Shown piece by piece: positions 1-7,000 of a stretch of 14,478 nucleotides of DNA. A model generated the notes under the pieces. The model was given only the letters and a program-made list of their open reading frames with translations. It ran no database searches and was not told the DNA's origin. Every line of letters begins with the position of its first letter. Position 1 is the stretch's first letter. The position numbers were made by a program, and so were the translations under genes. The DNA lies in assembly GCA_016297165.1 (NCBI GenBank), contig JAEDHF010000029.1, forward strand, positions 1 through 14,478. Reading direction: 5' to 3'. This DNA comes from Oscillospiraceae bacterium (GTDB lineage: Bacteria; Bacillota; Clostridia; Oscillospirales; Ruminococcaceae).

Positions 1-25
1 GAAGTTGATGAGCAGACATTAACTA
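1..25 (+). repeat. Right end of a dispersed intergenic repeat (cut by window edge)
   Basis: These 25 bases match 3115-3139 at 24 of 25 positions; the only difference is base 10 (G here, T there). Similarity stops abruptly after base 25, which suggests an element boundary. At the other copy the same bases form the right arm and flank of a hairpin that ends a structured element, so the rest of a second copy probably lies just left of this window. The match is seen directly; the extension to the left is inferred. Confidence 0.7.
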
Positions 26-57
26 AATTCACAGCACATATAAACGACATAGGTTGT

Positions 58-69
58 TAGAGGCGACCT
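58..69 (+). repeat. Short gene-boundary motif TAGAGGCGACCT, copy 1
   Basis: The 12-mer TAGAGGCGACCT occurs here, at 8038-8049, and as its reverse complement at 10431-10442. This copy lies 21 bases upstream of the lipoprotein start codon and just before its ribosome site (AGGAGAAAG, 72-80). The flanks are less conserved than between the other two copies, which share 15 bases. No function is known to me. Confidence 0.6.
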
Positions 70-90
70 ATAGGAGAAAGGTCTTGAATT

Positions 91-1020
91 ATGAAAAAAG
101 TATATTGCTCATTTCTGTCGCTGCTGACAGTTATGCTGTTGGTTACGGGTTGTTCAACGGATTCGCCACGGGAATCGGAAAACAGCGGTACAGCCTCGGT
201 TTCTCGGGAGGATAACACCACGGTAAGCGATACGAGCAGCGCTTCCACCCTTAGCGAAGCAGATAAGGAGCCTACGGAAAATACGACGGCTCCTCTTACT
301 GATACAAAGCCCGACGAAGTCTCCGTTTCTTCACCGAACACGGAAACCGACATAACAGTATCGGCTCCCGAAGAAGAAAGGATTATAACGATTTCGGAGC
401 TTTGCGGAGTGGATAAGAAAACTGTGGGTGAAACGGCAAATTCCCTTATTTATACGTTGTTTGATGAAACTCATGACGGCAGCGAAACGAAGCTTTCTGA
501 CGAGTTGGCAGTATCGGAGATTCTCGGTCTTATCCTTGATATAAAGGTTAGTAATATGGGCGAGTATGTGGATATGTACGTTATGAAGTACGAGAATTAT
601 CTGTTCGATTCCGACGGTGATTCATTATGCTTCAGCTTTGTCCCTGATAGCTATTTCTGCTATAACAATATGTACTACGAGATTTACGAGAGTAAGCTCG
701 GACGCATTCGCAGCATTATTGAGGAATATACGCTTTCGGATAATCCTGACCTCTGTTGGTTTACGGATGACGCACATTTAGACACTAATTTTTACGATAA
801 CGGCGATGAGGCACGTTCCGTTACCGAAATCGTAATTTATTGCGGGAATTCCGAGGTAAGAGGCTATATAGAGGGCGCATACGATATTATATCCGTTGAC
901 AGAGAGTCAGACTGCTATATTGTTACATATACCTATGGCGATTTTTACTCCCACGACAGACAGCGTCAAAGCCGCATAACGGTGGAAAACGGTGAAATGC
1001 TTATAGAAGCTATCGACTGA
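91..1020 (+). CDS. Secreted lipoprotein of unknown function
   Basis: A 309-residue protein with a classic lipoprotein signal: MKK, a hydrophobic stretch at residues 7-19, and the lipobox L-V-T-G-C with Cys21 as the lipidated residue. It should be anchored to the outer face of the cell membrane. Residues 22 to about 95 are a Ser/Thr/Glu-rich low-complexity spacer, as is usual between a membrane anchor and an extracellular domain. The remaining 210 or so residues are mixed alpha/beta, acidic and rich in Tyr and Asp, and I do not recognise the fold. The ribosome site AGGAGA (72-77) supports ATG 91. Only 90 bases of upstream sequence are visible; a weak TATAAA at 39-44 has no matching -35 box. 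It is transcribed separately from the ABC-F gene, which has its own promoter at 1034. A substrate-binding or cell-wall role is possible but unsupported. Confidence 0.8.
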   Translation: MKKVYCSFLSLLTVMLLVTGCSTDSPRESENSGTASVSREDNTTVSDTSSASTLSEADKEPTENTTAPLTDTKPDEVSVSSPNTETDITVSAPEEERIITISELCGVDKKTVGETANSLIYTLFDETHDGSETKLSDELAVSEILGLILDIKVSNMGEYVDMYVMKYENYLFDSDGDSLCFSFVPDSYFCYNNMYYEIYESKLGRIRSIIEEYTLSDNPDLCWFTDDAHLDTNFYDNGDEARSVTEIVIYCGNSEVRGYIEGAYDIISVDRESDCYIVTYTYGDFYSHDRQRQSRITVENGEMLIEAID

Positions 1021-1033
1021 TTCGGAAAAGTGC

Positions 1034-1062
1034 TTGACAATCGTAGTAAAATGATTTATAAT
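1034..1062 (+). promoter_or_regulatory. Sigma-A promoter of the ABC-F leader
   Basis: TTGACA at 1034-1039 and TATAAT at 1057-1062 with a 17-base spacer, a perfect match to the housekeeping consensus. It starts 14 bases after the lipoprotein stop codon. The expected transcript start is near 1069, giving a leader of about 260 nt before the ABC-F start codon. Confidence 0.9.
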
Positions 1063-1093
1063 GATAAAAATTGATTTGAACTGAGGTGGAAGG

Positions 1094-1114
1094 ATGCGTA
1101 CAATTTCTTGCTGA
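1094..1114 (+). CDS. Leader peptide MRTISC of the ABC-F attenuator
   Basis: ATG CGT ACA ATT TCT TGC TGA, preceded by GAGGTGG at 1083-1089, which is complementary to the 16S anti-Shine-Dalgarno sequence. The spacing is only 4 bases, somewhat short. A six-codon ORF 25 bases into the transcript is typical of a stalling peptide. Another reading frame through the same region stays open to about 1210 but has only a GTG start with no separate ribosome site, so MRTISC is preferred. Confidence 0.55.
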   Translation: MRTISC

Positions 1115-1267
1115 TTATTTGCATATCGAGGTAACGGGAATACAGCCGACAGGAAACGGCTTGTTTTGCTATGCTCTGATATGCGGGCAGGAAATGTTCG
1201 CACTTTCATGAAACAGAGGCTTTTTTGGGGCGCTTGGCTCTGCAAAAAAGCCGTATCCTTTCGTGTA

Positions 1268-1302
1268 AAAAAAGACTGCGGATATTTTCTGCGGTCTTTT
1301 TT
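1268..1302 (+). terminator. Intrinsic terminator before the ABC-F gene
   Basis: Stem 1268-1281 / 1289-1302 of 14 pairs, two of them G-U wobbles, with a 7-base loop. The 3' arm ends in a run of six T followed by CTT. It lies 13 bases before the ribosome site of the ABC-F gene, so it can act only as a regulated read-through site and not as the end of the upstream gene. Confidence 0.8.
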
Positions 1303-1327
1303 CTTATTTTAAAACGGAGGGATGTAT

Positions 1328-2827
1328 ATGTCATTGATAAATATCAAAAATCTTACATTCGGCTATGACGGAAGCTATGAGAATGTGTTTGAAAACGTAA
1401 ATTTACAGCTTGATACCTCGTGGAAGCTGGGGCTTACGGGGCGAAACGGGAGGGGTAAGACTACCCTTATGAAGCTCCTTATGGGCGAGCTCGAATATAA
1501 GGGAAAAATAACCTCAACAGCAGATTTCGAGTATTTCCCCTATTACCCCGATAGTAATGAGCTCGTCATAAACATTATATGGGAGCTAGCGCCGGGGGCA
1601 GAGGAATGGGAAATGCGGCGTGAGCTCAGTATGCTTGACGCAGACAGCGACCTTCTCTACAGACCTTTTTCCACCCTTTCCAACGGCGAGCAGACCAAGG
1701 TGCTTATTGTGGGAATGTTTATGCGTGAGAACAGCTTTCTACTCATAGACGAGCCTACCAATCATCTTGACACCCATGCAAGAAGAGTGCTGGCAGAATA
1801 TCTCGGAAGGAAGTCGGGATATATACTTATTTCCCACGACAGGGATTTTCTCGACGCCTGCGTTGACCATATCCTTGTTATAAGTAAATGCAGTATTGAG
1901 GTTTCCAAGGGCAATTTCAGCACATACGACGAAAACCGCAGGCGGCAGGAGCAGTTCGAAACCGTACAGAACGAAAGGCTTAAAAGGGAAATAAGCCAGC
2001 TTGAAAAGGCAGCAAAGCAGGCTGCCTCACATTCGGAAAAAATAGCCTCAACCAAGATAGGTATCGACCCGATTAAAACAGAAAAATCCCTTACACGAAG
2101 GGATTCTGTATCGAAAAGGGCTGCTAAGCTTATGAACAGGGCGAAAAATATGGAGGCGCATATCGAAAGGGATATTGAGGAGAAAAGCGGACTGCTTAAA
2201 AACGTGGAGAAGAATCTGCCGCTTAAAATATCGCCCCTTAAATATCATAGCAGCCGTCTTATCGCCTGCCGCAACCTTTCCCTTAGCTACGGCGACAGCC
2301 TAATTTTCGGCAACGTAGGCTTTACCCTTGATTCGGGAGAGCGGATTGCGTTAAGAGGGAAGAACGGCTGTGGAAAATCCAGCCTTATTAAGCTTATTAC
2401 AGGTGAAATAACCGACTATTCGGGCGAAATTTTTATGGGCAGCAGGCTTAAAATCTCCTACGTCTGTCAGTCCGCCGACAGTCTTTGCGGCAGTCTTGAT
2501 GACTATATCAGCGAATACGGAATTGACGGAGCGCTTTTCAGGGCTATACTCTGTAAGCTTAATTTTTCAAGCGAATTATTCTCCCGGAGAATCGAAAGCT
2601 ACAGCCAGGGACAGAAGAAAAAGGTTATGCTGGCGAGGAGCCTATCCGAACAGGCGCACCTTTATATCTGGGACGAGCCCCTTAACTATATTGATATTAT
2701 GTCAAGAATGCAGATAGAGGAGCTGCTTAAGAATTCTGACGCTGCGATGATATTCGTGGAGCACGACAGCCATTTCTGCGATACGATTGCCACCAAGCAG
2801 ATTTTTATGGATAACGGGGCTGTGTGA
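1328..2827 (+). CDS. ABC-F ribosomal protection ATPase, Lsa/CplR-like
   Basis: A soluble twin-ATPase of 499 residues with no membrane segments. Module 1 has Walker A GRNGRGKT (38-45), signature LSNGEQ (117-122) and DEPTNHLD (141-148). A charged helical linker (about 200-300) follows; in antibiotic-resistance ABC-F proteins this reaches into the peptidyl-transferase centre. Module 2 has GKNGCGKS (344-351), signature YSQGQKKKV (425-433) and DEPLNYID (449-456). The DEPLNxID variant and overall length fit the Lsa/Vga/CplR group, which dislodges lincosamides, pleuromutilins and streptogramin A from the 50S subunit. The drug range cannot be read from sequence. ATG 1322 lies only 1 base after GGAGG (1316-1320), while ATG 1328 (MSLINIKN) has a 7-base gap and matches family starts, so 1328 is chosen. 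Expression is probably controlled by the upstream attenuator. Confidence 0.9.
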   Translation: MSLINIKNLTFGYDGSYENVFENVNLQLDTSWKLGLTGRNGRGKTTLMKLLMGELEYKGKITSTADFEYFPYYPDSNELVINIIWELAPGAEEWEMRRELSMLDADSDLLYRPFSTLSNGEQTKVLIVGMFMRENSFLLIDEPTNHLDTHARRVLAEYLGRKSGYILISHDRDFLDACVDHILVISKCSIEVSKGNFSTYDENRRRQEQFETVQNERLKREISQLEKAAKQAASHSEKIASTKIGIDPIKTEKSLTRRDSVSKRAAKLMNRAKNMEAHIERDIEEKSGLLKNVEKNLPLKISPLKYHSSRLIACRNLSLSYGDSLIFGNVGFTLDSGERIALRGKNGCGKSSLIKLITGEITDYSGEIFMGSRLKISYVCQSADSLCGSLDDYISEYGIDGALFRAILCKLNFSSELFSRRIESYSQGQKKKVMLARSLSEQAHLYIWDEPLNYIDIMSRMQIEELLKNSDAAMIFVEHDSHFCDTIATKQIFMDNGAV

Positions 2828-2856
2828 TTGACAGTTATGACAACAGGGGATATAAT
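2828..2856 (+). promoter_or_regulatory. Perfect sigma-A promoter abutting the ABC-F stop codon
   Basis: TTGACA 2828-2833 and TATAAT 2851-2856 with a 17-base spacer. The -35 box begins at the base immediately after the TGA stop (2825-2827). Predicted start is near 2863. The only things it can transcribe are the small ORF and structured element up to about 3140, because the next gene is convergent. Confidence 0.85.
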
Positions 2857-2904
2857 AAAAGGCAGGAAGACTGCTACAAAACTTATACCGGGAGGCTGAG
2901 CAAT

Positions 2905-2979
2905 ATGGATAAAATAAATAGTGTGTGCTGGGTAACTGTCCGCAGGACAGTTATTGCCTCAAAATCGCACTTCGTGTGA
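2905..2979 (+). CDS. Small ORF (24 aa) at the head of the structured element
   Basis: ATG 2905 is preceded by GGGAGG (2890-2895) with a 9-base gap, and sits about 42 bases inside the transcript predicted from the promoter at 2828. The product begins MDKINSVCWV and ends SKSHFV, is basic, and has no signal or membrane segment. It runs through the first stem, the second hairpin and most of the third hairpin, stopping inside that hairpin's 3' arm. It could be a leader peptide whose translation remodels these stems, or a chance ORF in a repeat. I do not recognise the peptide. Confidence 0.4.
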   Translation: MDKINSVCWVTVRRTVIASKSHFV

Positions 2980-3033
2980 TTTTAAGGCGCACACACTACT
3001 TGATGTCAAGCTCATTTCGTCCCAAGGGACGAA

Positions 3034-3073
3034 CTAAAGTGCAAGGATTTTTATAAAAATCCTTGCACTTTAG
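3034..3073. repeat. Perfect 40-bp palindrome
   Basis: Left arm 3034-3053 (CTAAAGTGCAAGGATTTTTA) is the exact reverse complement of 3054-3073 with no spacer base. As RNA it folds into a 20-bp hairpin closed by a minimal A/T loop; as DNA it could extrude a cruciform. Confidence 0.9.
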
Positions 3074-3121
3074 CAACTTCTGATAGGCTTATTTTAATAT
3101 CATAAAGCCTATCGGAAGTTG
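3074..3121. repeat. Hairpin with 17-bp arms ending the structured element
   Basis: Arms 3074-3090 and 3105-3121 pair along their whole length with one T-G wobble (3081/3114) around a 14-base A/T-rich loop. The right arm overlaps the 25-base dispersed repeat at 3115-3139, linking this hairpin to the copy at the left window edge. Confidence 0.8.
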
Positions 3122-3139
3122 ATTAGCAGACATTAACTA
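3115..3139 (+). repeat. Second copy of the 25-bp dispersed repeat
   Basis: Matches 1-25 at 24 of 25 positions in the same orientation. It begins inside the right arm of the last hairpin and runs 18 bases beyond it, through AGCAGACATTAACTA. The sequences diverge completely after base 3139, marking the right boundary of the element. Confidence 0.75.
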
Positions 3140-3193
3140 TCTGTAGTAACTTAGTAAGCTTGCTGTATGCTTTACGGTGCTTTTTGCAGGTGT

Positions 3194-4015
3194 TTATGAA
3201 TTATTCGCAATAGCCTTATCGGAAACAGGCTCCTGTCCCGATGCGAATTTTAACATAAGGAACATTGAGGCAGCGGCAATAACAGCGCCCACAGCGCCGC
3301 CTATATTTATGATTGATTCGTAATACTCCGCCTTTACAAGAGAAATAGTTGCAGATATAACAGACACTATCAGATGAACTAAAACGCACAGCTTCAAGTC
3401 CCCGAATTTATATCGGATAAACATAAGCGCCGCACCGAACAGAAGAAAATAGCATACAGAATTATTAACGTACAGCAGTGTGAACGTGATGGTGACCGCA
3501 GCAGCGCCCACCCATGCGGGAAATCTCTTCTCAAAGGTTTTTACCATCAGTCCTCTGAAAACAAACTCCTCCAGAAAAGGGTCTGTCAGATAAGCAATGT
3601 ATGTGAGGACTATCATACTGCTTGTCATTTCCTGAGGAATGGCTGCAACCGGCACTCCTGCAATCTTCATAACAAGCGATTCTGCAAGCTTGAAAACGAA
3701 AAACGCTCCGACTGCAAAAAATACAGACGTAATATAGACCCTGCCGTTCTGTCTGACGGGGGAAATATCTCTGAAACTGAATCTATGTATTTTCATTTCT
3801 GCAAAAGCTGCAAAAAAACATATCAGATTTGTTACGATACCGACCGCAAACACACTTTCCGTGGAAATTGTATCGGGAATTGACGAACTCGACATCATTT
3901 CCGAAGCAAATGCAACAATACCGCCGAGCAATATGGCGGTTATTTGCACTGCCGAAAATACAAAGAACGGAACCATCGCTGCAAAAAAACTACCTATTTT
4001 CTTTAACACTTTCAT
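3194..4015 (-). CDS. CPBP-family integral membrane protein with incomplete active-site motifs
   Basis: A 273-residue, strongly hydrophobic protein with about seven or eight predicted membrane segments. It belongs to the CPBP (CAAX protease / bacteriocin-processing, Abi) family: motif 1 EExxxR is intact (E149, E150, R154 in DPFLEEFVFRG). Motif 2, normally FxxxH, reads FTLLY (F178-Y182), so the His is Tyr. Motif 3 keeps H214, but the usual Asn/Asp four residues later is Ser218. Active members are glutamyl intramembrane proteases that use these residues, so catalysis is doubtful and a scaffold or adaptor role is possible. GGAG in TTGGAGAATAG precedes the ATG. The gene starts 23 bases after the kinase stop codon on the same strand, so it is probably cotranscribed with it, perhaps as a target or accessory of that signalling system. 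Confidence 0.8.
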   Translation of the reverse strand: MKVLKKIGSFFAAMVPFFVFSAVQITAILLGGIVAFASEMMSSSSIPDTISTESVFAVGIVTNLICFFAAFAEMKIHRFSFRDISPVRQNGRVYITSVFFAVGAFFVFKLAESLVMKIAGVPVAAIPQEMTSSMIVLTYIAYLTDPFLEEFVFRGLMVKTFEKRFPAWVGAAAVTITFTLLYVNNSVCYFLLFGAALMFIRYKFGDLKLCVLVHLIVSVISATISLVKAEYYESIINIGGAVGAVIAAASMFLMLKFASGQEPVSDKAIANNS

Positions 4016-4038
4016 TTCTATTCTCCAATCTCAGATGA

Positions 4039-7000
4039 TCAAAGCTTTTCGGCGAATATCTTCGCGGCTTTGGCAGCTTCTTCATACTCAAAATCATTCG
4101 CAGCCGCCAGAATTTTATCAAGTACAGGCTTCAGCGGCTGACCGTTTACCGAACAGTACGCCATCTCGCCGCAGAGTCTTTCCGCTTCATCGGCGTCATA
4201 AGCAAGACAGGCTTCCTTTATTGCATTAAGGCTTTCTTTTGCTCTTTCTGCTGTGATTTCTTCAAGCTGTAACTCCTCGGAAGGCGTTTCCTCCTTCGGA
4301 ATATCAATCTTACCGAGATATTCTTCTCCAAGCTTCGCTACCCTTCGGTAAAGCTCAAGGAGCTCGCCGTTCTTTTCTTCGATAACTGTGTAATTTCCTG
4401 CCTTGCCTGAAAGTTCCAATTCCTTTGCAAGCTCGGAAAGCTGCTTTGAGCCAATGTTAAGAGATGTGCTTTTCAGCGCATGGACTTCTATTACATAATT
4501 CTTCCAGTCCTTTTCATTGAACAACTCTTCGATACGCTGTGAAAGCTCGGGAGCCTTGCGGACGTAAAGGGAAAGTATCTCGTTGTAGGTTTCGGTATCT
4601 CCGCCGGTATATCTCGCTCCGACTTCGGGGCTGAACAAAGCATTTTCTTCCCCTTTATCGGAGACGGTATTCTTCTCGGCGGGCTTTTCCTCGGGAACCT
4701 GCAGCTCTTCTTCGCAAAGGTCCGCAGAAATATGCCCGAAAAGACATTTTTCAATATCCATTCCTGAAAAGGGCTTTGAAAGATAATCGTCAAAGCCTGC
4801 GTCAAGATAGGCTTGTCTTGCCCCGTGGATAGCATTTGCCGTAAGTGCGATAAAGCAGGTATCGGGTGCAAGCTGTTCCTCGTTAATCTTTTTCAGAGTT
4901 TCTATGCCGTCCATTCCGGGCATCATGTGGTCGAGGAAAACAATATCATATCTGTTGTTTTTCAGCAGTTCAATACACATTGAGCCGCTTACAGCAGTAT
5001 CAAGCTTGACCTTTGTACGCTTGAGCAGGCTCTTTGCAACAAGCAGATTTGTTTCATTATCGTCAACCACAAGCACTCTTGCCTTAGGAGCAATACGAAT
5101 AACGGTATCGGAGGTATGCTCTGCCGCTGCTGCCTTGAACCGATGCTCAAAATCTCCGATAGGCTCAGGATTTACTATCTTCTGTTCGATTTCAAAGGAG
5201 AAGGTGGAGCCCGAGCCGTAAACGCTGGACACCTTCAATTCGCTGCCCATCATATCAAGCAGGCGCTGTACAATAGACATTCCCAGTCCTGTACCCTCTA
5301 TGCTTCGGTTTCTTTCCTGGTCGAGACGCTGGAAGGATGCAAAAAGCTTATCCATATCCTCTTCCTTGATGCCTATTCCCGTATCGGTAACGCTTACCTC
5401 AAGCCGCAGAATATCGTTCTCTATCCGTACGACCTTCATTCTCAGCCGCACATAGCCCTCGGGGGTATATTTAACCGCATTTGTAAGAATATTGGTGATA
5501 ACCTGTCTTATTCTTACGTCGTCGCCGTAAAGCATTGACGGGATATTATGGTCTATTTCGTGAATAAACGTGAGCTTTTTCTTCTCCGCCCTTATCCTTA
5601 CCATATTTACGATATCGTTCACAAGAGAGCTTACATCATAGGAAACAGGCACTATCTCCATCTTGCCCGACTCTATCTTCGAAAAATCCAGAATATCATT
5701 GATAATAGAAAGAAGCGTTCTGCCCGAGCTCTGGATATTTGCGGCGTATTCCACAATACTCTTTTCGCTTGACTCACGCATTATCATCTCGTTCATACCG
5801 AGAACTGCATTTATAGGAGTTCTTATTTCGTGGCTCATATTAGCAAGGAAGTCGTTTTTGGCTTTGCCTGCAGAAATAGCCTTGTCGGCTGCCTCCTTAA
5901 GCTCCCTGTTGACTCTTGACTGCCATATTGTCAGCCCGTACATAATAACATTTACAATAATTATACATACAGCAAACACAACAATATATATGAGGTCGGA
6001 GTAAATGGCGCTGCCCACAACATCAAACAAACCTCTTACAACAAATACATTAAAGCCGGAAATTTCTTCTTTCATCGCAAAGCAGGGTTTCTCTACTCCG
6101 TCATAATCCGTTATCATTACATAATCGCTTCCTATCTCGGAAAGGGCTGTTCTGTAACAGATGTCTGCGGCATTTACCGAGTAACCGGGCTTCATCTGAT
6201 ATTCTTCATTGGGGTGGTTGAGGATATTTCCGTCAACATCAGTCAGGAAGGCGTAGCCTGTATCGGTATAGCTCTCTCCGAGGATACCGATAAGCTTATC
6301 GAGGTAGAAATCAATACCAAGAACGCCGATGAAATTGCCCTTTTCGTCGTAAACTATCTTGCTTAGGGTCGTGCAGTACAGCCCTGTCTGCTCATCAAGA
6401 TAGGGGGCGGAAACATTGAAATTCTCGTTGGAACTCATGGTGTCAATGTACCATTGCCGCTCTTCAACGTGCCAGTTTTCCTCAGGCTCCCAGCCGTTAT
6501 TCATAAGTACGGTATGCGCCCATTGGGGGTTGCATATATAAGCTACGGAAATATCGTCATACTGCGAAATTATCCTGTCAAGATATTTTATAGCCGAATC
6601 GTAATTCTCTTCAAATCCCGGCTGTGCGGCGATACTCTCCGAAATAACATCCAGAACGGTTTTATTTTTAAGCGCCCATTCCTTAACCTGGTCAAGGTAT
6701 ATCTCGGCCTCCTTTTCCATCTTTATAGAGCCAAGCTCGCCATGGGTATTAGTATTGAAAATAAATGTAAAAATTCCTGCCGCAAGAAGAACAACAGTAA
6801 CAAGTGCAATCTGTATAACGTGGTTGACGGTCCGTTTTTCCTTCTTTGCTCCGTTCTCCTTTATGGGGTCGGCTTCGCTGTCCTCCTCCGATAAAAGCTC
6901 GTCCAGCATTCGGTCAAGCTCCTTAGCGGAATCGCTTATATCGTCTCCTGCGTCGCTTCCGCTTTCACCGTAGCTGCCCAGAATGTCCGCGCGGTTCATT

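Larger units (their letters stand above)
1069..1321 (+). promoter_or_regulatory. Attenuator-type leader of the ABC-F gene
   Basis: A long untranslated leader between a perfect promoter and the ABC-F start. It holds an upstream ORF (1094-1114), a long-range stem 1121-1127/1178-1184 (GCATATC/GATATGC) enclosing hairpin 1144-1148/1157-1161, a second hairpin 1218-1227/1243-1252 (GGCTTTTTTG/CAAAAAAGCC), and an intrinsic terminator just before the gene. CAGAG 1214-1218 can alternatively pair with CTCTG 1238-1242, which overlaps the second hairpin and would compete with it. Ribosome-stalling leaders of this kind are known for several ABC-F, erm and tet genes: a drug-stalled ribosome on the upstream ORF changes folding and lets polymerase pass the terminator. 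The switch itself is inferred here. Confidence 0.75.
2919..3139 (+). ncRNA. Structured repeated element: three-way junction plus hairpin array
   Basis: Stems seen by reading: 2919-2928/2989-2998 (10 bp, TAGTGTGTGC) closes a three-way junction holding hairpins 2933-2941/2945-2953 (9 bp, 3-base loop) and 2956-2970/2974-2988 (15 pairs, one mismatch, one G-U). Then come 3016-3023/3026-3033 (8 bp), 3034-3053/3054-3073 (20 bp perfect) and 3074-3090/3105-3121 (17 pairs, one G-U). Nearly every base of the tract is paired. It is preceded by a perfect promoter and its last 25 bases recur at 1-25. No T-run follows the stems, so it is not an ordinary terminator array. It may be a transcribed RNA, a palindromic mobile repeat, or a barrier between convergent transcripts. 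The folds are seen; transcription and function are inferred. Confidence 0.6.

Noticed and set aside
1086..1210. Alternative 40-codon frame through the ABC-F leader containing TGIQPTGN, a motif like that of tryptophanyl-tRNA synthetase
   Set aside because: It has only a GTG start inside the ribosome site of the shorter ORF, and the rest does not resemble that enzyme; the match is short and likely chance.
907..1245. 112-codon minus-strand ORF across the ABC-F promoter and leader
   Set aside because: It overlaps the lipoprotein 3' end and the structured leader on the opposite strand, and shows no recognisable domain or ribosome site.
3034..3121. Large hairpins as an ordinary bidirectional terminator between convergent genes
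   Set aside because: Neither strand has a T-run right after the stems, and the tract is repeated and promoter-driven. They may still slow polymerase.
2919..3139. CRISPR array or tandem-repeat tract
   Set aside because: The stems differ in sequence from each other and there are no regularly spaced identical repeats.
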